A stretch of DNA of 64,000 nt from the NCBI RefSeq assembly GCF_010728155.1, contig NZ_AP022605.1, forward strand, positions 558,001-622,000, written 5' to 3'. The notes under the pieces were generated by a model. The model was not told the DNA's origin. It saw only the letters and a program-made list of their open reading frames with translations, and ran no database searches. Shown one piece after another: positions 18,648-27,989 of this stretch (position 1 is the stretch's first letter; each line of letters begins with the position of its first letter). The translations under genes and the position numbers were made by a program. This DNA comes from Mycolicibacterium doricum (GTDB lineage Bacteria; Actinomycetota; Actinomycetes; Mycobacteriales; Mycobacteriaceae).

Positions 18648-19589
18648 TCAGGGCCGTTCGGCGAACGTGGTCTTGAGTTCTCCGACGACGTCGTCCCACA
18701 GCGGCTCGGGCAACTCGTGACCCATCCCGTCGTACAGCACCAGCCGGGCGTTCGGGATCGCCTTGGCGATCGCCTTGCCGCCCGACGGTCGCATCAGCTT
18801 GTCGGCCTTGCCGTGGATCACGACCGTCGGCGCCGTGGTCTGCTTGTTGTAGTGGCGCAGGCTGCCGCTGCCGGTGATCGCGTTGAACTGCCGCGCGATG
18901 CCCTGCGGGTAATACGACCGCTCGTAGAACGCGACCGCGTCGGCGCGCAGCGCCTCGTCGCTCAACGGATAGCCGGGGCTGCCGATGATCTTGCTGACGC
19001 GGATCGAGTTCTCGATGATCACCTCGCGCGGGGCGTCCGGCGACGGGCCCCTGATGACCGCCAGCAGCTGACGCGGCCCCGGCGGCGGCAGCAACGGCTG
19101 GTTGTTCGACGAGAAAATCACCCCCAGGGTCTTCGTGCGCTCGGCGTGGCGCGCCGCGACAATCTGCGCGATCATCCCGCCCATCGAACCGCCCACGATG
19201 TGCGCCTTGTCGACACCGAGATGGTCGAGCACCGCGACGGCGTCGTCGGCCATGTCCTCCAGCGTGTACACCGCCGGGCTCTTGAGGCCCAGCAGCGAGC
19301 GCACCATGTTGCCGACCTGCGAGCCCAAGGTGTGCTGCCCGTCCAGATGGGTGGACAGCCCGACGTCGCGGTTGTCGAAGCGGATCACCCGCAGCCCCTG
19401 GTCGACGAGCTTGCGGCAGAAGCCTTCGCGCCAGAACGTCAGCTGCGCGCCGAGGCCCATGATGAGCAGCACGGCCGGGTCGCTGGGATCACCCATGTCC
19501 TCGTAGTGGATCTGCAGCTCACCGGGGCCATTTCCCCGGTCGCTGCGCTCCTGCCCTCCGACGGAGGCCTTGCCTTCCCGGACCTGCAC
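18648..19589 (-). CDS. lipG: Alpha/beta hydrolase (LipG-like)
   Basis: A 313-residue alpha/beta hydrolase. GTG 19589 directly follows the stop of the ABC1 gene, with GGAGG in the end of that gene, so the two are translationally coupled. The nucleophile elbow is GGSMGG (Ser about 135), the acid is probably in HGKADKLM, and the catalytic histidine is in [19 protein letters not shown] and [13 protein letters not shown] are typical of the family. LipG of M. tuberculosis (Rv0646c) occupies the same position between mmaA1 and the ABC1 gene and is reported to have phospholipase/thioesterase activity. The physiological substrate here is unknown. Confidence 0.75.
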   Translation of the reverse strand: MQVREGKASVGGQERSDRGNGPGELQIHYEDMGDPSDPAVLLIMGLGAQLTFWREGFCRKLVDQGLRVIRFDNRDVGLSTHLDGQHTLGSQVGNMVRSLLGLKSPAVYTLEDMADDAVAVLDHLGVDKAHIVGGSMGGMIAQIVAARHAERTKTLGVIFSSNNQPLLPPPGPRQLLAVIRGPSPDAPREVIIENSIRVSKIIGSPGYPLSDEALRADAVAFYERSYYPQGIARQFNAITGSGSLRHYNKQTTAPTVVIHGKADKLMRPSGGKAIAKAIPNARLVLYDGMGHELPEPLWDDVVGELKTTFAERP

Positions 19590-19590
19590 C

Positions 19591-20979
19591 CTAGACCTCC
19601 AGCTCTTCGTCTTCGTCGGCGTGTTCCTTGTATTCGTGTTCCTTGTGCTCACGGCTGATGTCGACCATGAAGTTCGCGAAATACCCGGTCAGCTGCGGGT
19701 CACTCATCATCTGCCACTTCGGCGCCAGCAGCTTCATGTACCGCTCGACGTAGAGGAACTGCTTGCCGATCAGCACCAGCTCGCGGGGCAACTTCACGTC
19801 GTAGGCGTCGGCCAGCGCCGAGAGCTGCCTGCCGATCTGGGCGTAGCTCATGTCGCCCAGCGTCGACATGGTCAGCGGGGTGGTGAACTTCTCCAGGTCC
19901 CTGGCGGCCTCGGCCTCCGGCTTGACCGTGCCGACCGCGCCCATCATCACCACGATCTTGCCCGCCGCGGCGTGGTCCTTGGTCACCAGCAGCGCGTACA
20001 CCAGCTCGCGCAGCAGCCAGCGGGTGCGCGGGTCGATGCGGCCCATGATGCCGAAGTCGAAGAACACGATCTTGCCGTCGTCGTCGACGTAGAGGTTGCC
20101 GGCGTGCAGGTCACCGTGGAACAACCCGTGCCGCAGCCCCCCTTCGAACAGGCTGAACAGCAGCGCCTTGACCAGCTCGGTGCCGTCGAAGCCCTTCTTG
20201 CGGAGCGCGGCGGCGTCGTCGATGCGCACGCCCGACACCCGCTCCATGGTGAGCACCTTCTCGCTCGTCAAGTCCCAGTACACCTGCGGCACCCGGATGT
20301 TGCGGCCCAGCGGCGAGGCGTGCATGTGCGACACCCACGCATCCATCGACTGCGCCTCGAGGCGGAAGTCGAGCTCCTCGGCGAGGTTGTCGGCGAAGTC
20401 GGCCACCACGTCCTGGGCCGAGAGGCGCTGACCGAGCTTGGCGAACTCGACGATGCGGGCGCCGCGCTTGAGGATCTGCAGATCGGCGGCGACGCGGCGG
20501 CGGATGCCCGGGCGCTGGATCTTGACGACGACCTCTTCACCGCTGTGCAGGGTCGCGTAGTGCACCTGCGCGATGGACGCCGAGGCGAACGGCTTGTCGT
20601 CGAAGGACTTGTAGAGGCTCTCCGGATCGTCGCCGAGCTCGTCTTTGAACAGTTGGTGAACAGCTTTGGGGTCGGCCGGCGGCACCCGGTCGAGGAGGCT
20701 GCGGAACTCCCGGGACAGCGATTCGCCGAACGCACCCGGACTCGACGCGATGATCTGCCCGAACTTGACGTAGGTGGGTCCGAGATCGGCGAAGGTCTGC
20801 GGGACCTGTTTGACGACCTTCTGCGCCAGGTTGCCGCGTCCGCCGAGCGTGGTCAGGACGCGGGCGCCGGTGCGGGTGACCTGCCACCCCGTCACGCCGA
20901 TGCGGGCGGCTTCGAGCGGTAGCGGCACCCGGTCCAGCCTGGGCACCTCTCGGTGCTGGGTCTTTCGCGTGGCACTCAT
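19591..20979 (-). CDS. ABC1/UbiB-family atypical kinase
   Basis: A 462-residue protein of the ABC1/UbiB (AarF) atypical kinase family. Hallmarks: VKFGQIIASS (the KxGQ motif), the Ala-rich ASASIAQVH loop, VVVKIQRPG (active-site lysine), FHGDLHAGNLYV (catalytic loop) and FFDFGIMGRI (DFG-like metal site). The position equals that of Rv0647c in M. tuberculosis. UbiB-type proteins support isoprenoid-quinone or lipid metabolism; here the neighbourhood of mycolate genes suggests a lipid role, which is inference. ATG 20979 is chosen; an earlier ATG eight codons upstream is possible. The acidic C-terminal tail (EHKEHEYKEHADEDEELEV) is probably disordered. Confidence 0.85.
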   Translation of the reverse strand: MSATRKTQHREVPRLDRVPLPLEAARIGVTGWQVTRTGARVLTTLGGRGNLAQKVVKQVPQTFADLGPTYVKFGQIIASSPGAFGESLSREFRSLLDRVPPADPKAVHQLFKDELGDDPESLYKSFDDKPFASASIAQVHYATLHSGEEVVVKIQRPGIRRRVAADLQILKRGARIVEFAKLGQRLSAQDVVADFADNLAEELDFRLEAQSMDAWVSHMHASPLGRNIRVPQVYWDLTSEKVLTMERVSGVRIDDAAALRKKGFDGTELVKALLFSLFEGGLRHGLFHGDLHAGNLYVDDDGKIVFFDFGIMGRIDPRTRWLLRELVYALLVTKDHAAAGKIVVMMGAVGTVKPEAEAARDLEKFTTPLTMSTLGDMSYAQIGRQLSALADAYDVKLPRELVLIGKQFLYVERYMKLLAPKWQMMSDPQLTGYFANFMVDISREHKEHEYKEHADEDEELEV

Positions 20980-21031
20980 GGTTTCCAGTGTGGCAAAGTG
21001 CACGGGGCGGCGAGAAAAGGTGTGCCCCGCG

Positions 21032-22258
21032 TCACAATCCCTCGGAGACGACGGTGGTGGTGTGCGGTGCGTAGGCGTCGGGGCGGGCCGCGAAGGCGCA
21101 CAACCCGACCGCGATCAGGACCAGCGCGCCGACGGCCGCGGCCTTCGTTCGGTGCTCCACCTGGAACACCCCATGCTGCAGGTCTTTGCGCGCCTGGCGG
21201 AAGGCTTCCTTGCTCGCGCGCCGCAAGGGCGTTTCGACGAAGTGGTGACAGGCGACGGCGAGACCGAACGCGAACGCCAGCACGCAGATGTCGAAGTACG
21301 GGCCGCGGTCCATCAGCGCCGCGAGGATGACGATCACCGGCCAGTGCACCAGGAACAACGCGTAGGACAGGTCGCCGACGTAGGTGCTCACCCGGTTGTC
21401 GAGCAGCGGCTGGAACCGCGGTTCACCCCCGACCCCGGCCGCGAGGACCAGCGCGGCGCCGGCAACCGGCAGCAGCGCCCACGGCGCCGGGAAGCCCGCG
21501 GCGGGCACGACGAACACGCTGGCGCCGACCAGCAGCAGGCCCGCCCAGGACAGCAGCGGCTTCACGGCGGGCGGAACCCTGGCGAGCTGCGCGGCCGCCA
21601 TGGCAAGCAGCGCGCCGACGCCGAGTTCCCATAGGCGGGCGAAGGTGTCGAGGTAGGCGAGGGCGGGATCGCTCGCCGTTTGGTACAGCGCCCAGCCGAA
21701 GGAGGCGACGGTGAGGACGGCCGCCGTGGTGATGTGGGCCTTCCGGGCGGCGAGCACGCCGACCGCCAGGAGCAGCAGCGGCCAGACAAGCCAGAACTGT
21801 TCGGCGACCGACAGGGCCCAGAAGTGCGCGACCGGTGACGCGCCGGTGCCGTCGACCGCGAAGCGCCAGTTCGCCACCCCGAAGAACGCGAACACGGCGT
21901 CGGTGCCGGTGGCCCGCGCTTGGGCCGGCGTGAGAACGAGCGCCGAGGCGACGTAGGTGGCCAGCAGGACGACGGCCGCGACCGGCACGATGCGGCGCAG
22001 CCGGTTCCAGTAGAACGACGTCAGTGTGGCGGGCGTGTCGGAGGTCAGCAGGCTGGTGGTGACCAGGAAGCCGGAGACCACGAAGAAGACGTCGATGCCG
22101 ACGAACCCTGACCGCGGCCAGTCCCAGAGGTGATGGGCGAACACCGCGAGCACCGCGACCATCCGGAGTCCCTGGATGTCGAGGCGCTGGTTCGCGCGCT
22201 CAGCGCGGCGCCGCCGCCGCCGCGCGGCATCGCGGTACCGGTCCACGATCGTCGCCAT
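21032..22258 (-). CDS. Membrane acyltransferase (acyltransferase 3/OafA type)
   Basis: A 408-residue membrane protein with about ten transmembrane segments. It begins with a basic stretch (RYRDAARRRRRRAERAN), followed by LDIQGLRMVAVLAVFAHHLW and VGIDVFFVVSGFLVT, the signature of the acyltransferase 3 family; YWNRLRRIVP and HFWALSVAEQFWLVWPLL are further hallmarks. It probably moves acetyl or other acyl groups onto an extracytoplasmic sugar. The periplasmic SGNH domain found in some relatives is absent. ATG 22258 has a G-rich ribosome site. It is the most upstream gene of the block leading to mmaA4, all on the minus strand. Confidence 0.85.
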   Translation of the reverse strand: MATIVDRYRDAARRRRRRAERANQRLDIQGLRMVAVLAVFAHHLWDWPRSGFVGIDVFFVVSGFLVTTSLLTSDTPATLTSFYWNRLRRIVPVAAVVLLATYVASALVLTPAQARATGTDAVFAFFGVANWRFAVDGTGASPVAHFWALSVAEQFWLVWPLLLLAVGVLAARKAHITTAAVLTVASFGWALYQTASDPALAYLDTFARLWELGVGALLAMAAAQLARVPPAVKPLLSWAGLLLVGASVFVVPAAGFPAPWALLPVAGAALVLAAGVGGEPRFQPLLDNRVSTYVGDLSYALFLVHWPVIVILAALMDRGPYFDICVLAFAFGLAVACHHFVETPLRRASKEAFRQARKDLQHGVFQVEHRTKAAAVGALVLIAVGLCAFAARPDAYAPHTTTVVSEGL

Positions 22259-22500
22259 GAAACCCCCCTGAACGATTGCCGCAAAGCGTGGCCGCAGATC
22301 ACAGGGCGACTTTGACCGCCGGAAAGATCATCGCAGAGCCGAGACGGTTATGCATCTGCGGTGTGACGTGCGGTAGCTGTTCATGCACAGCTGGGGAAAG
22401 GTTCACCGCCGTGTCGGAGAAACCCACCAGGTTGAGGGGTAGCCCGGGTTCCCCCGGGTGGCCGGTGTCCCGGCTCTCCGAAGAAAGATCAGGTGTCGAG

Positions 22501-22821
22501 ATGACGAAGCGTGTAGCAGGAACCGTCGGCGCAGCGACCTTGCTGATCGCCGGCACCATCGGGTTGGCTGCCCCGGCGGCAGCGGCATCGTCGTGGGAGA
22601 TGCCGGACGTCGAAGGGATGATCCTCCAGGAAGCCTGGGACGAGATCGTGTCGACGACCGACGGGGCTGTGGTTCCCGATACCGCCGCCGCCGACGGGAC
22701 GCCCTATGAGCAAATCAACCTGACGAACTGGGTGGTGTGCGAGCAGTCGCCGTCAGAAGGCGACGAGTTCTCCGCCGAGGAGCCGCCGGAACTCGAGGTC
22801 GCGCGCCTCAACGGCTGCTAG
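22501..22821 (+). CDS. Small secreted protein, paralog of the gene at 16190
   Basis: A 106-residue protein with a Sec signal peptide (about 1-28, ending PAAAA). The mature part contains SSWEMPDVEGMILQEAWDEI and INLTNWVVCEQSP and ends in NGC, like the protein at 16190. Both genes are on the plus strand on either side of the minus-strand mycolate block. The mature domain is acidic and has two cysteines. The function is unknown; the PASTA-like opening is suggestive only. Confidence 0.7.
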   Translation: MTKRVAGTVGAATLLIAGTIGLAAPAAAASSWEMPDVEGMILQEAWDEIVSTTDGAVVPDTAAADGTPYEQINLTNWVVCEQSPSEGDEFSAEEPPELEVARLNGC

Positions 22822-22948
22822 CGACGCCCGATCGGGTGTTGCACCGCTCGAGTCGGTTCCATTCAGTCTTGATCAGCCACATGGCGGCGAACTCCTCGTG
22901 CCGCTGCAGGCCCAGCCGAATGCACAGCAGGTGGCTGGCGCTCTGCAG
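22808..22948 (-). pseudogene. C-terminal remnant of a minus-strand gene cut by an IS end
   Basis: The minus strand is open up to 22948, where an IS3-type end begins, and then reads LQSASHLLCIRLGLQRHEEF and AAMWLIKTEWNRLERCNTRS to a stop at 22808. The composition looks like real protein rather than an antisense shadow, and the frame stops just inside the end of the 22501 gene. I do not recognise the family. The likeliest story is that the IS3 element inserted here and the upstream part was later lost. Confidence 0.35.
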
Positions 22949-23341
22949 TGAATCGCCCTGGAAATGCTGGAGGCTCCTGACCTTGGAAACGAGGATGGAG
23001 TCATGCCGAAGGAACAGTCGCCTGGGAAGCCGACGACACGTAGATACAGCTCGGAGGAGAAGGCCGCCGCGGTTCGGATGGTGCGGGCGTTGCGGACCGA
23101 GTTGGGTACCGAGCAGGGAACCGTGCAACGGGTAGCCCGCCAGCTGGGCTACGGTGTCGAGTCGGTACGGATGTGGGTGCGCCAGGCAGATATCGATGAA
23201 GGATTAGCTCCAGGGGTATCGACCGCAGAGTCGGCCCGGGTCAAGGAACTCGAGCAAGAGAACCGAGAACTCAAGCGTGCCAACGAGATTCTGAAGCGGG
23301 CAGCGAGTTTCTTCGGGGCCCCAGCCCCTCATACCGTCTAA
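22949..23341 (+). mobile_element. Fragment of an IS3-family element (left end plus orfA)
   Basis: The left end TGAATCGCCCTGGAAATGCT at 22949 resembles IS6110-type ends (TGAACCGCCCCGG). OrfA follows, but its last codons and the whole of orfB and the right end are missing. The break is within or just after orfA, where the sequence runs directly into the stop of the minus-strand membrane-protein gene. Confidence 0.65.
23003..23341 (+). pseudogene. IS3-family transposase OrfA, 3' end altered, orfB lost
   Basis: From ATG 23003 (GAGGATGGAG upstream) the 112 residues match OrfA of IS6110-like IS3 elements: RRYSSEEKAAAVRMVRALR, GTVQRVARQLGYGVESVRMW and the coiled coil KELEQENRELKRANEILKRA. The usual ending AASFFGAELDR is replaced by FGAPAPHTV before the stop. 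No OrfB follows, so the fragment cannot transpose. Confidence 0.75.
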
Positions 23342-23938
23342 CTAACAGCCCAAGTGAATCGTCTGGTCGGGGCGGCCGCTTTCGTCCACGGTGACGTCTA
23401 TCCGCTCGCCACGGCCTAGATGCACGCGCACAGTCCTCGGCCCGACCCATTCGATCCCTTCGAGCCTGTTGCTGTCGAGGTTGACGCAGCCAAGATCTTT
23501 CCCGCGCGACAACAGTCCGTTCTGGGTACGAACACTCAACTCCCGCGTGGGGTCGATAATGTTCTGGCCCTCGTAAACGATCACTTCCATGCTGCCGTCA
23601 GGTGAGGGGTGACGCGACAGCTCGTCAGGGTTCTCGCCAAAGGCCATGGCGAGGTATGCCAGGCCGACCACAACAACGCCCGCCATCACGAACAGGACCA
23701 TGCCGACGGGCTTGAGCACCCGATGCCGGATGCCCACCCCCCACGCGATCGCAAGCGAGGCACAGCCGGCTGTACCGAAGATGAATGGATGGTGCAGCCA
23801 AGGGCGCAACTGGTAGTAGTCGTTCACCAACAGCCCGGCAACCGCTAGCACCCACAGCAGCACACCGAGCACTGCCACAACAACCGCAGCTGTACGGAAC
23901 CGATAGCTCACGGTATCGCTCGCCAAGTTCTGCCTCAC
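23342..23938 (-). CDS. Membrane protein with C-terminal extracytoplasmic domain; possible immunity protein
   Basis: A 198-residue protein from GTG 23938, with CGATGAGGAT just upstream. Three hydrophobic segments lie at about residues 16-38, 52-70 and 77-96. They are followed by a soluble domain (SPDGSMEVIVYEGQNIIDPT, then GLLSRGKDLGCVNLDSN, ending IHLGC) with two cysteines. I do not recognise a named family. Before the IS21 insertion its start lay about 140 bp behind the stop of the putative effector gene at 26695, on the same strand. By position and membrane topology it could be an immunity or accessory protein of that locus (inference). Confidence 0.6.
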   Translation of the reverse strand: MRQNLASDTVSYRFRTAAVVVAVLGVLLWVLAVAGLLVNDYYQLRPWLHHPFIFGTAGCASLAIAWGVGIRHRVLKPVGMVLFVMAGVVVVGLAYLAMAFGENPDELSRHPSPDGSMEVIVYEGQNIIDPTRELSVRTQNGLLSRGKDLGCVNLDSNRLEGIEWVGPRTVRVHLGRGERIDVTVDESGRPDQTIHLGC

Positions 23939-24125
23939 ATCCTCATCGGTTTCCCTGGTAACTGGATATCACGCTCAGTGAAGGCCACTGTTCCGTTGGT
24001 CGGTGAGCCATCGCGCCGCTGATTGGTGGGCCGCTGCTCCGGTGTGGGGCGAGCCGCGTGCGTCTTGGGCTTGGGGTAGTGCCGGTGGGACGGGCCAGCT
24101 GGTGGTCCGCCCCACCGGCGGCTGG

Positions 24126-24868
24126 TCAGCCGGGCAGGCCGAAGTGCTTGCGCATTGATTCGTCGCAGGTCAGCACGGTGGCATGGGCGTTGGTGGTGAT
24201 GCGATCGATAATCGCGTCGGCGAGGATCTTCTCCTCCATGCGGTCGTGCCACTGGCCGGGCGGCAGCTGGGTGCAGTAGATCGTCGATGCCGTCTTATGC
24301 CGTCGATCGATCAAGGTGTGCAGCTGCTGAATCTGCTGGCGGCTCGGCGTGGTGAGGAACCAGTCATCGATGATCAACAACTCCACCTTGACCAGGGTGT
24401 CCAGGCAGCGTTTGCGCCCCCGGTGCGTTCGGCGATGGTGAGCCGGTCGAACAGTTCACCGGCCGGCAAGTACAGCACACTGCGGTATTGCTGGCAGGCC
24501 TTGTTGCCCAGCGCGCAGGCTACATAGGTCTTCCCGGCGCCGGTCGGGCCCTGCAGGATGACGTCCTGACGGTTTTGCAGGTAGTTGCCGACGGCGAGGC
24601 GGGCGATCAGCTCGGCATCCACGTTGCGGCCGGGCATGGCTTTGATGTCAGCGATGTCGGCGGCGGGTTGGGCCAGTGCTGCGTGTCGGCGCAGTCGGTG
24701 CAGCTTGCTGTTGCGGCGGCGTTCGTATTCCCAGTCGACGGCCATCTTGACCATCTCCGGGCCGGTGGGCGGTTGCGCACCGGTGACGGCGGCGAGGTTC
24801 TCGAAGTACTCGGCCATGCCTGACAGGCGCATCGCCTTGAGCCTGTCCAAGGTCTGCACGTCGATCAT
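24126..24868 (-). pseudogene. istB: IS21 ATPase IstB, one frameshift
   Basis: From ATG 24868: MIDVQTLDRLKAMRLSGMAE, then the Walker A motif GPTGAGKT (107-114) and LFDRLTIAERTGG. At about 24417 a G seems lost from a G run, and the conserved remainder (VELLIIDDWFLTTPSRQQ, with Walker B, then LADAIIDRITTNAHATVLT) is in the next frame to the stop at 24126. Corrected length is about 247 residues, normal for IstB, the AAA+ helper of transposition. The deletion in a homopolymer could be a sequencing error. Confidence 0.85.
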
Positions 24869-26403
24869 GATTGGCCCCGCCCTGGCCGTAGTAGTCGGCG
24901 CCGCGCACGAAGCCGGCGTCACCGAGGGACGCCACCGGTGGTGGATCGGCAGGTTCCCACGTGGCCCATAGCTTCTGATCAGCGTGTAGGACGGTGCCGG
25001 TGTCGCGCCCAGCGCCCGGCCACAGGTGTCTTCGAGCCGAGCCGCACCGCCTTGGCGTTTGGCCAATGCCATCACCCCCAAACACGACCGGTAGGACTGC
25101 TCGACGATCGTGCGGGAGGCCAGGATCGTCTGGATCGACGCCATGGTGTTCGGGCCGATGGTTGCCGCCCACTGCTCGAAGCGGGCCGGGCTCCAGTCGG
25201 CCAGTCGGTGTCGATGCCCGGCAGGCATGTGCTCGGCCACGGTGGCATACCGGCCGCGAACACCTTTGAACCGGACATGGCAGGCCACGCGTTCGGTGCC
25301 GACGAAGACCTCCACGGTGCCTGAGGTCAGGCGCACATCCAGACTCTGCCCGATCAGCGTCGATGGCACTGAGTAGAAATTGCGGTCCACTTGAATGTGA
25401 TAGTTCGGTCCTGCCTTGGCTTTTCGTAGATCCGCTAACTCGAACCGCACCGGCGGCAAGGGATGCAGCAGTGGCTGCTCGTCTCGTAGGAATACGATCT
25501 GCCTGGAGTCCTCCCGCTTCTGAAATGGCCGCGCATTGATCGCCTCGACCACATCGAAGAGGGCCTCGTTCAACTCGGCCAGGCCCACGAACCTGCGATC
25601 ACGCAGCACCGCGGCGACCTGGTTGGCGACGAACCGCACGCTGCCTTCCACGACCGGCTTGTCGCGCGGCCGCTTGACCCTGGCCGGGATGATCGCGGTG
25701 CCGTAATGCTCGGCCAGCCCGGCATAAGCCGGGTTCAGCGCCGGTTCGTAGCGGTCGGCCCGCGATACGCCGGTGCGAAGGTTGTCCGGGACCAGCAGTC
25801 GGGCCGTGCCGCCAAAAGCCTCGAATGCGTGCACATGCGCATCGATCCACGACACCAGCGTCATATCGGTGAACGCCTCCACATACGTGAAAGCCGAAAA
25901 CGACAGCGCGGCCACGAACAGCCACGCCTCGGTCGCCGCACCGGTCAGCGGGTCGGCGAAGCTCATCGCATCACCGGCCCAGTCGACCTCGATGGATTCG
26001 CCCGGGTGCGCACGATGCGCATCGATGCCCCCGTCGCGGCCACCCAGCGGCGGTACTGTTCGTTGAAGAACGAGTACCGATACGGCACTCCACCGCTGGC
26101 CCGGCACGCCGCGACGTACTCATTCCACAACAGCAACAGCGTCACCGACGGGCGCCCGAGTTCGCGGTGCACATGCTCGAAATCCGGCGCCACACGGTCT
26201 GAGTCCGGCCTGATCGGTGCGGGCAACAACCGGTGGCGGACCTCGTCAGCAGCGAGGTCCGCCACCTCCCAAGCCCACGCCGGCCGCAGTTGCGGCTGCG
26301 AACACCGACGCCACGGTGTTGCGCGAGCAGCCCAGCACATCGGCGATACCGCGCTGACTCACCCCTTCTGCACGTAGCCGCAGGATCTGTTTGTAGTCGA
26401 CCA
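24869..26403 (-). pseudogene. istA: IS21 transposase IstA, several frameshifts
   Basis: Starts at ATG 26403 with an HTH region (QILRLRAEGVSQRGIADVLG, CSRNTVASVFAAA). A shift near 26265 leads into ADEVRHRLLPAPIRPDSDRV and LWNEYVAACRASGG; a second near 26010 leads into the integrase core (PGESIEVDWAGDAMSFADP, LLVPDNLRTGVSRAD, KPVVEGSVRFVANQV), which holds the DDE residues. A third near 24975 precedes the C-terminal KLWATWEPADPPPVASLG. The exact end is unclear because of this decay. Because of the shifts, the C-terminal frame of istA reads on into istB, which looks like a fusion but is not one. Confidence 0.8.
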
Positions 26404-26694
26404 TCGAAGGCGACCCCTTTCGTCACGTCCGCGTCCCAATGACGCGGACCGACGAACGGTCGCACCCACAACATCAGCGGCACCACGGCTCATCCGCCAC
26501 CGGCATAGTGGCTCACCCCGCAACGGAACGATGGCTCACCCAACCCCGGAACAATGGCCCTAACCAGCCGTAATATCCAGTAACTCACCGTCTTCGCATT
26601 CAGCAAGTCGCATGCTCGGCGTTCACAGGACGCAACCCCGAACGCGCGGCAACGCAGACCGATGACCGATTGATGTCCGTGTTCGTCGGAATGG

Positions 26695-27333
26695 TCAGTA
26701 TCCCCCTGCCGTCGTGCCGTATCCACCCGGTTGTCCGGGGTCGTAGCCTCCTCGCGGATGGGGGATCGGCACTGGACCGGGTGCATTGCCCGCAACCGGA
26801 ACGCTGCCGCTGGAATCACCTGTGGGGCCACCCACTGGGATTTCATTGCTCCAAATCACGCCTTGTCCATCGGGGCGGATCACGACCGTCTCGCCATTGC
26901 GCACCGCCTGCTCGACCATGCCGGCGAGCTGCTCAGGAGAGGCATCTGGATTGGCGGCCGCGATTCGACGCCCGACCTCGTTATTCCATAAGTCCATCGC
27001 CTCGTTGGAGGCGTTGTTGTCAGGGAGTCGCTCGTGCGCTGTCGTGAATTGGCCCGTCCACTCTTCCCCGAACCGCTGGGTCATCAGGGCGTTCCAGTAG
27101 GCGTGTCGAAAGGCGTCGTTGTGGTTGTTGACCTCGTTACCGCTGGGTGGAGCAAACCGCGAGTTGGCCTCGGCCCGCGCGGCCTCCTTGATCTGCTGCA
27201 TGTCGCGCTGCCCCAATAATCCGAGATCGTCGAGCATCCGCGCCTCGCCGGCGGTGACGCTTTGCGCATCTGTGAAAATGCTCGCCGGCCATGGCGGCTC
27301 CCAGTCGACCATGCCATCGGGATCTTCTGTCAC
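26695..27333 (-). CDS. Putative ESX-linked effector domain protein (DUF6973-like)
   Basis: A 212-residue protein starting at GTG 27333, overlapping the previous stop by GTGA. The core (about residues 60-125) has NHNDAFRHAYWNALMTQRFG, TTAHERLPDNNASNEAMDLW and NNEVGRRIA, with conserved-looking His, Asp, Arg and Glu residues (H71, D73, H77, H100, E101, D114). It resembles the DUF6973 type of domain that I recall at the ends of actinobacterial polymorphic toxins. The tail is Pro/Gly-rich. With the preceding trafficking-domain gene it would make an ordinary two-part or once-fused effector. No enzyme activity is known to me. Confidence 0.6.
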   Translation of the reverse strand: MTEDPDGMVDWEPPWPASIFTDAQSVTAGEARMLDDLGLLGQRDMQQIKEAARAEANSRFAPPSGNEVNNHNDAFRHAYWNALMTQRFGEEWTGQFTTAHERLPDNNASNEAMDLWNNEVGRRIAAANPDASPEQLAGMVEQAVRNGETVVIRPDGQGVIWSNEIPVGGPTGDSSGSVPVAGNAPGPVPIPHPRGGYDPGQPGGYGTTAGGY

Positions 27334-27989
27334 CTGATACCGCTCGAGGATCCCTCCAGGGTCGGTTTCCGATCTCCATCTTCTGGTGATTGCTTGAAGT
27401 CGACTGCCTGGATTACGTCGGGCTCCTCGGGATATGGGGCGTGGTCGGGTGCCTCTGGTGGGAACGTGAAGCCATGCACGCCAGCGGTGGCGCTGGTGAT
27501 CTTGGTGGCGACTTGTTGGTCAAGTTCGGCCAAACCGGCAGCGGCGGCGCGGATCTCGGCAGTGAGCGCATTCGCCTGAGGCTGTAGGGCCATCGCTTGC
27601 GCGACCGGCCTTCCCCGCACGTAAGCATTCACTGTGAGGTCTTCGCGTACCTCGAATCCCGCCGCGCGCGCGTCATCAACGGCACTGAGGACCCGCTGCT
27701 TGGCGGCGGTCAGGTCGCTTGCTCCGGCACGGGCAACCGTAGCCGCGTCCCGCAACCGCCAGGCCGCCCCGCGCATCTGCATAAGATCGCCGTCGGCTCG
27801 ATCCACCGCGGCATCGCGCGCTTGCCCCTCCCACCCAGAGGCTGCGAGTTGCTCGCGAACCCCGGTGAAAGTCTGCAGCCACGCATCGGCGACGGTGGTC
27901 CAGTGTTCCGCGGCTTCGTGTAGGTGGGTGACATCCCAGGCTTCGATCTGCGACAGGGTCGGCACAGATGAGGCCACTGCCAAGGCCAC
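27330..27989 (-). CDS. WXG-type N-terminal trafficking-domain protein (ESX substrate-like)
   Basis: A 219-residue helical protein from GTG 27989, which abuts the TAG of the EspC-like gene; GGAGG lies in that gene's end. Two long helices with a W-x-G turn (SGWEGQARDAA, W53-G55) are followed by a repeat-rich helical region (AGASDLTAAKQRVLSAVDDA) and a Pro-rich linker (FTFPPEAPDHAPYPEEPDV) that runs to the start of the effector-like gene. This layout is that of the N-terminal secretion modules of mycobacterial ESX toxins. It is probably co-translated with the downstream gene; a fused ancestral protein split by a frameshift at 27330 is a real alternative. Confidence 0.6.
   Translation of the reverse strand: MALAVASSVPTLSQIEAWDVTHLHEAAEHWTTVADAWLQTFTGVREQLAASGWEGQARDAAVDRADGDLMQMRGAAWRLRDAATVARAGASDLTAAKQRVLSAVDDARAAGFEVREDLTVNAYVRGRPVAQAMALQPQANALTAEIRAAAAGLAELDQQVATKITSATAGVHGFTFPPEAPDHAPYPEEPDVIQAVDFKQSPEDGDRKPTLEGSSSGIR

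Larger units (their letters stand above)
23963..26579 (-). mobile_element. IS21-family insertion sequence, 2617 bp, with GTAAC target duplication
   Basis: Both ends begin TGGATAT (read inwards) and stay similar for about 60 bp, with shared blocks GGCCA.TGTTCCG and GGTGAGCCATCG. The second block recurs in part further inside the right end, as expected for the multiple terminal binding sites of IS21 elements. GTAAC flanks both ends (23958-23962 and 26580-26584). The genes are istA then istB on the minus strand, both frameshifted. The element is otherwise complete, so its insertion looks relatively recent compared with its loss of function. Confidence 0.9.

Noticed and set aside
24374..26107. 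Apparent IstA-IstB fusion protein
   Set aside because: Frameshifts put the two genes into one frame; each still has its own start and family boundaries.
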